Below are positions 1 through 6,790 of a stretch of DNA of 9,831 nt, one piece after another; position 1 is the stretch's first letter; each line of letters begins with the position of its first letter. Both the position numbers and the translations under genes were made by a program. Origin of the DNA: Nanobdellota archaeon (GTDB lineage: Archaea > Nanobdellota > Nanobdellia > Pacearchaeales > GW2011-AR1); contig JAGVIM010000147.1 in NCBI GenBank assembly GCA_020056045.1, forward strand, positions 1-9,831, written 5' to 3'. The notes below the pieces were generated by a model. That model saw only the letters and a list, made by a program, of their open reading frames with translations, was not told where the DNA came from and did no database searches.

Positions 1-17
1 GTGTGCTCTTCCGATCT
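1..17 (+). other. Sequencing adapter remnant (not genomic)
   Basis: The bases GTGTGCTCTTCCGATCT equal the 3' end of the Illumina TruSeq read-2 adapter. They are relatively G+C-rich and stop abruptly at A+T-rich genomic sequence. This is a library artefact at a contig edge, not biology, and should be trimmed. It also means the true left neighbour of this locus is unknown. Confidence 0.95.
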
Positions 18-131
18 AATAAAATTTAAAATAAATCACATAATCAAATATACATATATATAATATATATAATATAATATAATTAAATTTATAAATAAAA
101 ATAAAATTAAAAAATCTTTTTTTGACTTTTA

Positions 132-139
132 TTTATAAA
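132..139 (+). promoter_or_regulatory. TATA-like box before the G-rich island
   Basis: TTTATAAA, centred at 135.5. With the spacing used by the protein genes of this window, transcription would begin at about 161, exactly at the start of the G-rich island. No ORF follows at that point. The octamer is its own reverse complement, so direction is not fixed by the box alone. Confidence 0.35.
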
Positions 140-160
140 TACTTCCATAGGAAATACTAG

Positions 161-198
161 GGGGAGGGTAGTCTTACCTAAAAATAACTTAATTTTTT
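161..198 (+). ncRNA. Possible very short RNA (G-rich island)
   Basis: A G-rich segment (GGGGAGGGTAGTCTTACC) stands out in otherwise nearly G/C-free DNA. In A+T-rich archaea stable RNAs often show as such islands. It begins where the upstream TATA box predicts a start and ends at a six-T run (193-198) that could terminate transcription. GGTA and TACC can pair around GTCT to form a small hairpin. I do not recognise a known RNA family, and it is too short for tRNA. It could equally be a regulatory site. Low confidence. Confidence 0.2.
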
Positions 199-308
199 AT
201 TAATTTAATACAAAATCATACTTTTTGTTTTTATTATACAATTTTAAACATTATAAATTTTACTTTTATCGAGAATATTTTTAATGATATCAAACCAATA
301 CAGAAAAC

Positions 309-316
309 TTTATAAA
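309..316 (+). promoter_or_regulatory. TATA box of the PRC-barrel gene
   Basis: TTTATAAA centred at 312.5, exactly 25.5 bp before the A of the ATG at 338. This predicts transcription starting at or beside the start codon, i.e. a leaderless mRNA, and supports the chosen start. Confidence 0.75.
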
Positions 317-337
317 CAATTTCTCTATAAATAACTC

Positions 338-598
338 ATGGCTATTGAAAAAAAACCACATAAAGAGATATTAAACAAGCCTGTAGTCACAAAAGAGGGC
401 AGAAAATTAGGAATAATTAAAGATATTACTTTTGAGACAAGAACAGGAGAATTAATTCATCTAGTAATAAAAGATACAACACCTTATTCAAATCAACTTA
501 ATTTAGAAAGATCTCAAGAAAAAGAACTTTTAATACCCTACAATTCTATAATTGCAATAGGTGATTTTGTTGTTGTTTCAGAAGAAGATTTAATCTAA
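338..598 (+). CDS. PRC-barrel domain protein
   Basis: An 86-residue protein that is essentially one PRC-barrel domain, a small beta-barrel fold common in archaea as short stand-alone proteins. Recognisable parts are the first strand and turn PVVTKEGRKLGIIKDI (residues 15-30), the strand ELIHLVIK (38-45) and the closing LLIPYNSIIAIGDFVVV (64-80). There is no signal peptide or membrane segment, so it should be cytosolic. Stand-alone archaeal PRC-barrel proteins of this size include the CdpB proteins, which link to SepF/FtsZ in cell division; others act in RNA metabolism or are uncharacterised. Which role applies here cannot be told from sequence. The next gene has its own TATA box, so this is probably monocistronic. 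Family assignment is firm, function is open. Confidence 0.88.
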   Translation: MAIEKKPHKEILNKPVVTKEGRKLGIIKDITFETRTGELIHLVIKDTTPYSNQLNLERSQEKELLIPYNSIIAIGDFVVVSEEDLI

Positions 599-613
599 TC
601 AAATTCAATTAGG

Positions 614-621
614 TTTAAAAA
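614..621 (+). promoter_or_regulatory. TATA box of the membrane/Zn-finger gene
   Basis: TTTAAAAA centred at 617.5, again 25.5 bp before the ATG at 643. It lies in the 44-bp gap after the PRC-barrel gene, so the two genes are likely transcribed separately. Confidence 0.7.
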
Positions 622-642
622 CCATATTCTAATATATTTAAC

Positions 643-1185
643 ATGGATAATGTAGAAGAAATTCAACATTTAAAACCAGAAATAAGAGAAAAGAGGCTTT
701 GGAACTTAAACAATTTCTTTCTTTCAATAGTAATACTTCTAATAATTTCAGTTATTTTTTTAATAATCCGTTTTGTTTTTGATTTTGAATTAATATATAT
801 TGTAATAATAGCCTGCTTCTTGATAATTATTTATTCAATAATACTTTTCTTTTTACTTGAACCAAAAATATTAAGAGAAATAAATAAAACAACAATAAAA
901 ACAATTAAAACACCCTCTTTAAAAGAAGTAATAATTGAAAAACCAATTCAGATAATGCATGAAATGGAAAAAAAGATTTATATAACAAATCCAAGAAAGA
1001 AGCTTAATATTCCTAAATATGATTTTCTTGGTTCATCTCAAACAAAAACCTATCATAAAAAAACATGTAGATTTAGTAAACTAATTAAAAAGAAATATAA
1101 AATATTAAACAACGATCCAAACTATTTTATAAAAAATAATTATAAACCTTGTGATATTTGTATTCTCAAAACAAAGAAAGTCTAA
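643..1185 (+). CDS. Two-helix membrane protein with Ada-like Zn-binding tail
   Basis: A 180-residue protein. Two hydrophobic helices, about residues 25-46 and 50-72, form a tight hairpin with both ends predicted in the cytoplasm. A lysine-rich stretch (74-125) follows, then a C-terminal module of about 45 residues beginning FLGSSQTKTYHKKTC and ending in PCDIC. This module resembles the metal-binding domain of Ada (methylphosphotriester repair), which is also found as a stand-alone add-on in nucleases and membrane proteins and has the usual form 'G-S-x-x-S-x-x-Y-H-x-x-x-C ... G-Y-x-P-C-x-x-C'. Likely ligands are H138, C142, C170 and C173. The Ada alkyl-acceptor role is not implied. A guess is a membrane-anchored DNA-binding or structural Zn domain. 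Start supported by the TATA spacing. Confidence 0.8.
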   Translation: MDNVEEIQHLKPEIREKRLWNLNNFFLSIVILLIISVIFLIIRFVFDFELIYIVIIACFLIIIYSIILFFLLEPKILREINKTTIKTIKTPSLKEVIIEKPIQIMHEMEKKIYITNPRKKLNIPKYDFLGSSQTKTYHKKTCRFSKLIKKKYKILNNDPNYFIKNNYKPCDICILKTKKV

Positions 1186-1200
1186 TTCATCACAGTAATA

Positions 1201-1208
1201 TTTAAAAA
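1201..1208 (+). promoter_or_regulatory. TATA box of the 1230 gene
   Basis: TTTAAAAA centred at 1204.5, 25.5 bp before the ATG at 1230. It sits in the 44-bp gap after the preceding stop codon and predicts a leaderless transcript. Confidence 0.7.
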
Positions 1209-1229
1209 CTCTTTAATTTATTTAAATCT

Positions 1230-1637
1230 ATGAAAATAATTGGTTTTAATTTAACAAAAATATTGGTTGAGAAAAGGGAAAATCAAGATGGAAAAATTCA
1301 AATAAGTCAGAATATTGACATAAAAGATTTAATAAAAGACAAAATACCCATTTCAAATGAAGAAATACTTAATCTAAAATTTCATTTTATAATAGACTAT
1401 TCCAACAACCTAGGAAAACTAGAATTTGATGGATATTTAATACTTTTACCAGAAAAAAACGAATTAAAAGATTTTTTAAAATCTTGGAAAGATAAAAAAA
1501 TCCCTGAAGATTCAAGAGTTCCTTTATTTAATTTTATAATGTCTAAATGTAATATTAAAGCATTAAACCTTGAAGATGAACTTGGCCTTCCCTATCATAT
1601 TCCAATGCCAAGAGTTAATCCAGGGGAAAAACAATAA
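1230..1637 (+). CDS. Conserved-looking protein of unknown function (135 aa)
   Basis: I do not recognise a named family with certainty. The protein is soluble, without signal peptide or membrane helix. It alternates strand-like segments (MKIIGFNLTKILVEK at 1-15, LKFHFIIDY at 49-57, KLEFDGYLILL at 63-73) with a helix containing FLKSWKDKKIPED (82-94). It ends in an ordered motif, NIKALNLEDELGLPYHIPMPRV (from residue 108), rich in conserved-looking Pro and acidic residues. The pattern recalls a family of about 130-residue archaeal proteins often seen in DPANN genomes; a SecB-like beta fold is possible but only a guess. The gene has its own TATA box and is followed directly by a six-T run. It converges with the phosphoesterase gene, the two stops being only about 23 bp apart. 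Confidence 0.75.
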   Translation: MKIIGFNLTKILVEKRENQDGKIQISQNIDIKDLIKDKIPISNEEILNLKFHFIIDYSNNLGKLEFDGYLILLPEKNELKDFLKSWKDKKIPEDSRVPLFNFIMSKCNIKALNLEDELGLPYHIPMPRVNPGEKQ

Positions 1638-1643
1638 TTTTTT
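1638..1643 (+). terminator. T-run terminator after the 1230 gene
   Basis: Six T residues directly after the TAA at 1635-1637. Archaeal RNA polymerase can stop at such runs without a hairpin. A stop here makes sense because the next gene is convergent and ends 18 bp further on. Confidence 0.45.
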
Positions 1644-1660
1644 ATAATAATTTACCTATC

Positions 1661-2491
1661 TCAATAAACAAGTTTTCTTAACTTTCCAAAATTATATTCT
1701 CTTTGTTCCTTATTATTATAAATAATAACCTCAAAATTTAATAATTCTTTATTTTTTATAATTAAAAATTCATCTTTTTGATAATTTTCAATTGAATTTA
1801 AATCATAGCCCATACTAATTGGACTAAAGCTAGGAATAACATATACTCGTTTATTTTTCCACTTTCCCTTTAAAAAACATTTATATTTTTCTTTTTTATA
1901 ATCATCAAAAAGAGTTATTGCAGGATGTAAATGCCCAAAAATTAGTGTTTTTGATTTTTCAAAACACTTTTGCTGCAATTTATCACCATGCATAAAACAA
2001 ATTTCTTTGTATTTATAATAATCAACAAGTTTTACATCTCTTTTTTTAGCAATAGACCCCAAGATAGTATCATGATTACCTTTTATTAATATAATTCTCT
2101 CATTTTTTAATGATTTATTTGCGTTTACACTACTAATTTTTTTATTTTCTTTGTTCTTCACAATCTTTTCATCTAAATAATCCAAAAATTTTAATGTTTC
2201 ACTCCACTCTACATCACTTATTTGACTAAACTCATGTTTTAAATCCCCCAAAATAATAACTTTTTTAATTTTTCTACCTTCCATTGAAAGATCCCAAAAA
2301 ATTGAATTTAATTTTTCAATGATCTCCCTAAACTGCATTCTCGGAAATATTCCTGATTTTGTAATATATTCCTCATAGCCAATATGCAAGTCTCCTAATA
2401 CTAGTATAGCATTGTCAATAAGTAAAGAATCTTGTAAAAATCTAATTTCAGTATTTTTTTCTACTTTTTTCTTATTTTTTAATAATTTCAT
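1661..2491 (-). CDS. ICC-like metallophosphoesterase (Lhr-associated nuclease family, COG1407 type)
   Basis: A 276-residue cytosolic calcineurin-fold phosphoesterase. All metal-site motifs are present in order: GDLH (33-36), GDLKH (82-86), GNHD (138-141), MHGD (167-170) and GHLH (186-189). The GDLKH and 'GHLHPAI' forms are typical of the COG1407 family. In bacteria the relatives encoded beside Lhr-type helicases (PdeM/MPE) are Mn-dependent single-strand DNA endonucleases, and here too the gene follows an Lhr-type helicase gene on the same strand, 78 bp downstream. A role in DNA or RNA repair with that helicase is therefore the best inference. Residues 110-131 are a lysine/asparagine-rich insertion. 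No TATA box stands at the usual distance. The gap carries an inverted repeat instead, so transcription probably comes from the helicase gene. The next in-frame Met is residue 52, beyond the first metal motif, so this start is favoured. Confidence 0.88.
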   Translation of the reverse strand: MKLLKNKKKVEKNTEIRFLQDSLLIDNAILVLGDLHIGYEEYITKSGIFPRMQFREIIEKLNSIFWDLSMEGRKIKKVIILGDLKHEFSQISDVEWSETLKFLDYLDEKIVKNKENKKISSVNANKSLKNERIILIKGNHDTILGSIAKKRDVKLVDYYKYKEICFMHGDKLQQKCFEKSKTLIFGHLHPAITLFDDYKKEKYKCFLKGKWKNKRVYVIPSFSPISMGYDLNSIENYQKDEFLIIKNKELLNFEVIIYNNKEQREYNFGKLRKLVY

Positions 2492-2511
2492 TTTATACTA
2501 CTAGTTTTCTT

Positions 2512-2559
2512 TCTGTTTGTCTATTTGTCTGTTGGATTCCAACAGTCAGACAGACATAG
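2512..2559. repeat. Inverted repeat of CAACAGACA-type units upstream of the phosphoesterase gene
   Basis: The core is a perfect dyad, CTGTTGGA-T-TCCAACAG (2529-2545). Both outer flanks are built of the same units pointing outward: TCCAACAGTCAGACAGACA on + (2538-2556), and on - TCCAACAGACAAATAGACAA continuing to 2512. The - strand arm (2512-2532) matches 19 of 21 bases of 7120-7140, inside the linker of coiled-coil/HTH gene A, including the ATAGAC interruption. It occupies the place of the promoter of the phosphoesterase gene, between it and the helicase stop. As RNA the core could form a stem of seven pairs with a three-base loop. An operator, or a site recognised by protein A, is the likeliest reading. 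Confidence 0.7.
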
Positions 2560-2569
2560 TTATTTTTAT

Positions 2570-5173
2570 CTATTTCTCCTTTTCCTTTATCTCCTTCACT
2601 ATTTCCTTATGCATTCTTTTCATAAATTCAATCTTATCTTCTATTTTTAATAAATCAGAATAACCCTGCAACACTAAGTTCATTGCAAAAGGACTTGGCA
2701 AAGAAGTTTGAACCTTTTCAATCCTAATTTTTCCATCTTCTATCCATTTTAAAACTAATTTTGTTTTTTCTATATCCATTAAATCTTCTAAAACCTCTCT
2801 TCTAGCTTCTTTTAATATTGGAAAGTCTCTGCTTATTTTATTTATAGCATTTAATAAAAAAAATGAATTCATCTGTTGTTTTCCAACACTTTTACTTCTT
2901 CCCTTATAATTTCTTAATATCATTAAACTTCTTGCAGCACAATGTCTAAATCTTCTTTTTAATATTTCTGTTTTTAAAATAGCTTCTTCTAATATTTCAT
3001 TGATATTTTCAGGTTTTAATAATTTTAAAGCTTCATCAATAGGCAAATTTTCACCAGCAAAATAAAATCCATTATCACTAATTCCTAATTCAATATCTCT
3101 TCCAACTTTTTGTCCCATTAAATATCCAAGCCCTCTTGACAATGCATCATTTACTCTTCTCCCATATAAAGAATGAAAAATAATATAATTTTTCTCTCCT
3201 TTATAATACTCAACAATCAATCTTTTTTCATGACTAATCTTAGAATATTTATATTGTTCATTAAAATAATTATAAATAGCATTTGAAACAGCGGCATTAA
3301 CATAGCAATGTTCTTGGATAAACTCTTTAATTTTTTCAAGAGGTTCCTTTCTTTCGAATCTTTCATTTAATAAATATCTAAATCTATTTATTTCAAGAGC
3401 AGAATCAAAACTTAATGGCAGCATTTCACTAAACCAAGAAGGAATAGTTGGATTTCTTTTAATCCCTGCCTTTACATATGCTTTCATTCCTTTTGTATAC
3501 ATAAACTGATATTTTTTCCCACCTAAAACAAAAACATCCCCTGGTTTCATTTTTTCTAAAAAACTTTCATCCACCACACCTATTTTATGATCTTTTCTCT
3601 CTCCCTGCCCTATTACAATTGTAATAAAACTTTCCTCAGGAATTGTTCCTATGTTGGTCAGATAGATAACTCTTGCCAGTTTCCCTCTTTTACCAATTTG
3701 CTTTGTTTTACTATCATACCAGATTTTTGCATAAATATTTCTATGTTCTAAAGCATATTCTCCTGCTAAATAAGAAACAACACTCATAAAATCATCATTT
3801 GTCAAACTTCCATAGCAATAACTTTTTTTTATTACTCTTTTCATTTCATTAATATCCCAAACTTTTTGAATAGCCATTCCAAATATTTGCTGTGCTAAAA
3901 CATCCAAGCAATTTTTAGGAATATTAATTTTATCGATTTTCCTTTCCTTACATTCTTTATTTAGTATACTACATTCAACTAAATCATCTCTGTCAACAAC
4001 AATAAATCTTCCTTTGCTTGTATCATGTAACTTATGACCTGCTCTTCCAATCCTCTGAAGAGCTCTGGCAGAACTTTTTGGACTCCCAAGTAATATAACA
4101 AGGTCAATATAACCAATATCAATTCCAAGCTCAAGGCTTGTGCTTGTAACAACTACTTTTAATTCTCCTTTTCTTAGTTTTTCCTCTATTTCAAATCTAT
4201 ATTCTTTGCTTAATGCAGAATGATGAGCACCAATATTTTCAATATAATTTTCAGGAAACATATCTTTTAGATGATTTATTACTCTTTCAGTTGCAGCTCT
4301 TGTATTTGTAAATACTATAGTTGTTTTATGTTCTTGAATTAGTTTATCTATTAAACCATACAAAGAATTATGCAACTCATTGCCATCTGTATCAATCAAA
4401 TCCCTTACTCCTGTTAATACTTCAATATCTAGTTTTTTACTAGCAGAAACTTCTGCAATAAAACATTCTCTTTCAATTCCAACTAAAAAATTAGCCATTT
4501 CATCTAAAGGAGCAATTGTAGCAGATAATCCAATTCTCATAGGACTTATTTTGCTTATTTCTTCAAGTCTTTCTAAACTAATTGTCTGATAAACTCCCCT
4601 TTTATTTCCTAAAGAATGAATCTCATCAATTATAATAAACTCAACTCCATAAAAATGTTCGATAAATTTCTTACTAGTAAGAACAATTGCAAGACTTTCA
4701 GGAGTTGTTACTAAAATATGCGGAGGATTTTTCAGCATTTTAACCTTTTCTTTTGTTTCTGTATCTCCTGTTCTTAAGCTAACTCTTATTTTCTGCAATT
4801 CAATCTTTTTTTCTTCAGCTATTTTGTATATTTCTTCTAAAGGTCTTACTAAATTAACAAAAATATCATTGTTCAATGCCTTTAATGGACTAGTATAAAC
4901 ACAATAAACCTTATTTTCTAATTCTTTTTTCATTGCAATATCAACTAAATAATTAAGAATTGCTAGAAAACTAGTCAATGTCTTTCCATTTCCAGTAGGT
5001 GCTGAAATAAGAATGTTTTTTCTTTCATGAACACTCATTACACCATATAACTGGCTTTCTGAAAAATCTTTAAATCTTGAAAAAAACCATTCTTTGACTA
5101 AAGGATTTAGAATACTAATTATCTCTGATGCTTTTCTTAATTCTGCCCTAGGATATTTTTTTATAGTTTCCAT
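2570..5173 (-). CDS. lhr: Lhr-type superfamily 2 ATP-dependent helicase
   Basis: An 867-residue helicase of the Lhr core type, an ATP-driven 3'-5' DNA or RNA:DNA unwinding enzyme of archaea and bacteria. All motifs are intact: Walker A APTGNGKT (58-65), Ia TSPLKAL (94-100), Ib TTPES (156-160), Walker B DEIH (183-186), III SAT (217-219), IV VFTNTRAATE (287-296), V TSTSLELGID (343-352) and VI QRIGRAGH (373-380). After two RecA domains come the winged helix and the large C-terminal beta-rich core domain (about 400-867), giving the usual length of the Lhr core. Together with the downstream phosphoesterase it resembles the bacterial Lhr/MPE repair pair, though no ligase or beta-lactamase-fold exonuclease gene is present here. 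A stop codon two codons upstream fixes the start. The best TATA-like box is at 5232-5239, giving a leader of roughly 36 bases without a clear Shine-Dalgarno. Confidence 0.95.
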   Translation of the reverse strand: METIKKYPRAELRKASEIISILNPLVKEWFFSRFKDFSESQLYGVMSVHERKNILISAPTGNGKTLTSFLAILNYLVDIAMKKELENKVYCVYTSPLKALNNDIFVNLVRPLEEIYKIAEEKKIELQKIRVSLRTGDTETKEKVKMLKNPPHILVTTPESLAIVLTSKKFIEHFYGVEFIIIDEIHSLGNKRGVYQTISLERLEEISKISPMRIGLSATIAPLDEMANFLVGIERECFIAEVSASKKLDIEVLTGVRDLIDTDGNELHNSLYGLIDKLIQEHKTTIVFTNTRAATERVINHLKDMFPENYIENIGAHHSALSKEYRFEIEEKLRKGELKVVVTSTSLELGIDIGYIDLVILLGSPKSSARALQRIGRAGHKLHDTSKGRFIVVDRDDLVECSILNKECKERKIDKINIPKNCLDVLAQQIFGMAIQKVWDINEMKRVIKKSYCYGSLTNDDFMSVVSYLAGEYALEHRNIYAKIWYDSKTKQIGKRGKLARVIYLTNIGTIPEESFITIVIGQGERKDHKIGVVDESFLEKMKPGDVFVLGGKKYQFMYTKGMKAYVKAGIKRNPTIPSWFSEMLPLSFDSALEINRFRYLLNERFERKEPLEKIKEFIQEHCYVNAAVSNAIYNYFNEQYKYSKISHEKRLIVEYYKGEKNYIIFHSLYGRRVNDALSRGLGYLMGQKVGRDIELGISDNGFYFAGENLPIDEALKLLKPENINEILEEAILKTEILKRRFRHCAARSLMILRNYKGRSKSVGKQQMNSFFLLNAINKISRDFPILKEARREVLEDLMDIEKTKLVLKWIEDGKIRIEKVQTSLPSPFAMNLVLQGYSDLLKIEDKIEFMKRMHKEIVKEIKEKEK

Positions 5174-5231
5174 ATTTTAATCAGTTACTTTGAAGAACTC
5201 TAAATTTTATCTTTACTCTTAATATAGATAC

Positions 5232-5239
5232 TATATAAA
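5232..5239 (-). promoter_or_regulatory. Possible TATA box of the lhr gene
   Basis: TTTATATA on the - strand, centred about 62 bp before the lhr ATG, so transcription would start near 5210 with a short leader. It departs from the 25.5-bp rule of the window. Read-through from the surface-protein gene, which ends 77 bp upstream with no T-run, is an alternative. Confidence 0.4.
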
Positions 5240-5250
5240 TCTAATTCCTA

Positions 5251-6375
5251 TCAAGAAAGGGTTGTCTGAGGATTCTTTTTTCTTAAAATAAAGAAAACTA
5301 TAACTCCCAATATAATTAAAACTAAAATAATTCCGATTATAAGTACTGGTAAATTGGAACTCTTTTTATCATTATTTTGTTTTTCTAAAACACTAATTCT
5401 CCAATTATTTATTTTTATTACAGAACCTTTCTTTATTTCAACATTTAAACTATAATCCCCTTTAATTAAACTCTTAAAATTATAACTGTTTGACCCATTT
5501 TCCACAAGCTTATTGTTTAAAGACCATTTAACGCTATCATAATCTTGATTATCAATTGAAAAGTCTTTATATTCTCCAACAAGAACAGATATTTTTGTTT
5601 TATTTGGCTGCGGGTTTATTATCTTAAAAACAACAGTTTGAGTTTGAGAAGAGTTTACAAGGGTTGTTACCTCAGAATTAGATTCATTTAATTCTTCAAA
5701 AAAACCAATATCACTAATACTAATATTTTCACTTGAATTATTAGAAAAGAGACTTAAGTTAGATGAAGAATTTTTTTCAGCATCTGAAGGTATACTACTC
5801 GTATAGTTTTCTTCAATAATATTCTTTTCATAGGTTATATTTATCTTAGGGTTACTTGCAGAAAAATCAGGATCAGGAGCCAAAGTAATGTTACTTAATT
5901 CACCATCAAATTTTATTTTTTTATTTTTTGATACAAGATCATAAAGCAAATCTCTCAATGATTTGTTTAAGTATTTATTATAATCAAAAAACTTACTAAT
6001 ATTATAATCTCCATTTATAGATCCATTATATTGTATATACTTTTTCTTACCAGTAGGAAGTGTAAATTCCATTGCAAATATAATTTTTCCTGTGTTTTTA
6101 TCAAAACTAACTAAATCTGTATTTATATGTTCATTTCCAAGGGGATCTTTAGTAGACAACCCTATTTTATTATCTTTTTCAACTATCCTCACATCTAACA
6201 TAGTATTTATAAAAAAATCAATAAAGTTTTTCCAACCAAAATAATCGGAAAATCCTCCGGAATACCATTGACCATTATAATCCCAACTTATGTCTGCAGA
6301 TCCAGAAGCATCAATATTATTTATAAAGTTTAAACTCAGAAAAATAATAACTATTAAAATCAAACTCTTTTTCAT
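5251..6375 (-). CDS. Secreted, C-terminally anchored cell-surface protein
   Basis: A 374-residue protein of unknown function with clear surface architecture. Residues 1-23 form a signal peptide (MKKSLILIVIIFLSLNF, then polar, ending near NIDA). Residues 342-364 form a membrane helix, followed by the basic stop-transfer tail RKKNPQTTLS, so nearly the whole chain lies outside the cell. The first outer domain (about 25-185) starts with aromatic and Gly-rich residues (WDYNGQWYSGGFSDYFGW). A Ser/Asn-rich spacer follows (about 190-245). The membrane-near domain (about 250-330) has an Ig/PKD-like strand pattern (VLVGEYKDFSI, VKWSLNNKLV, YSLNVEIK). More than ten Asn-X-Ser/Thr sequons suggest N-glycosylation. 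A role in the cell envelope or in host contact is plausible but not shown. It has its own TATA box. Confidence 0.8.
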   Translation of the reverse strand: MKKSLILIVIIFLSLNFINNIDASGSADISWDYNGQWYSGGFSDYFGWKNFIDFFINTMLDVRIVEKDNKIGLSTKDPLGNEHINTDLVSFDKNTGKIIFAMEFTLPTGKKKYIQYNGSINGDYNISKFFDYNKYLNKSLRDLLYDLVSKNKKIKFDGELSNITLAPDPDFSASNPKINITYEKNIIEENYTSSIPSDAEKNSSSNLSLFSNNSSENISISDIGFFEELNESNSEVTTLVNSSQTQTVVFKIINPQPNKTKISVLVGEYKDFSIDNQDYDSVKWSLNNKLVENGSNSYNFKSLIKGDYSLNVEIKKGSVIKINNWRISVLEKQNNDKKSSNLPVLIIGIILVLIILGVIVFFILRKKNPQTTLS

Positions 6376-6396
6376 ATAATTTAAAAAGAGAGTTAC

Positions 6397-6404
6397 CTTA
6401 TAAT
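6397..6404 (-). promoter_or_regulatory. TATA box of the surface-protein gene
   Basis: On the - strand ATTATAAG, centred at 6400.5, which is 25.5 bp before the A of the ATG at 6375. The divergent TATA box of the 6464 gene lies only about 30 bp away, so the two genes share a compact 88-bp promoter region. Confidence 0.65.
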
Positions 6405-6434
6405 CATTTCTATTTTGTTTTTTTAATCAACAGC

Positions 6435-6442
6435 TTTAAAAA
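6435..6442 (+). promoter_or_regulatory. TATA box of the small winged-helix gene
   Basis: TTTAAAAA centred at 6438.5, 25.5 bp before the ATG at 6464. It is the + strand half of the divergent promoter region between 6376 and 6463. Confidence 0.7.
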
Positions 6443-6463
6443 GTTATTCGGTATTATTATTTT

Positions 6464-6730
6464 ATGAGACTAAGTCAAGGAAAAAAAGATAAGATTGCAG
6501 AGCAAATACTTTCATTTCTATACCATAGTTTTCCAAACGAACCCTTTACTGCAGAAATTGCAAGAGAAATTATTAGGGATGAAGAGTTTGTTAAAAGAAT
6601 TTTATTTGAATTAAAAGATAAAAATCTTATTGTGCCCATAAGAAAAAATAATAAGGGTGAGCCTTTTTCTAGAAGAGTTAAATGGAGACTTTCAAACAAA
6701 GTCTATGAAATCTATAAATCTAAACAATAA
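6464..6730 (+). CDS. Small winged-helix DNA-binding protein
   Basis: An 88-residue basic protein that is one winged helix-turn-helix domain. Helix 1 is residues 7-22 (KKDKIAEQILSFLYHS), helix 2 is about 27-36 (PFTAEIAREI) and the likely recognition helix is 38-52 (RDEEFVKRILFELKD). The wing is LIVPIRKNNKGEPFSRRVKWRLS (from 55), with basic tips suited to DNA contact. Similar stand-alone proteins with an 'RDEEFVKR' helix are common in DPANN archaea. Without a ligand or dimer domain it could be a local regulator or a general chromatin-like factor. It is transcribed divergently from the surface-protein gene and may act on that promoter. The frame on the opposite strand (6475-6699) is only a shadow. 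Confidence 0.8.
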   Translation: MRLSQGKKDKIAEQILSFLYHSFPNEPFTAEIAREIIRDEEFVKRILFELKDKNLIVPIRKNNKGEPFSRRVKWRLSNKVYEIYKSKQ

Positions 6731-6761
6731 GTTCTATTTCATATCTTCTTTTATATAAATC

Positions 6762-6769
6762 TATATAAA
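6762..6769 (+). promoter_or_regulatory. TATA box of coiled-coil/HTH gene A
   Basis: TATATAAA centred at 6765.5, 25.5 bp before the ATG at 6791. A second TATA-like element (TTATATAAA) lies just upstream at 6751-6759. No copy of gene A's internal repeat is seen in this promoter. Confidence 0.7.
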
Positions 6770-6790
6770 ACTCTACTACTAATTTAAGCA

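Larger units (their letters stand above)
18..300. other. A+T-rich non-coding leader region
   Basis: About 280 bases without a supportable gene. 47-105 is almost pure A/T with TATA/ATA repeats. Several TATA-like octamers occur (TTTATAAA at 88-95 and 132-139). The only G-rich stretch is around 159-179, described separately. A T-run lies at 117-123. No coding frame of note is seen on either strand. Confidence 0.6.

Noticed and set aside
2529..2545. Intrinsic terminator of lhr at the CTGTTGGA/TCCAACAG dyad
   Set aside because: No T-run follows on -, the direction of lhr, and the arms meet with a single central base; a protein-binding dyad fits better.
4380..4589. 69-residue frame on + inside lhr
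   Set aside because: It lies opposite the intact helicase domain, has no family resemblance and no promoter; a shadow frame.
6475..6699. 74-residue frame on - opposite the winged-helix gene
   Set aside because: Hydrophobic/Ser-rich shadow of a clear winged-helix protein; no TATA at the proper distance.
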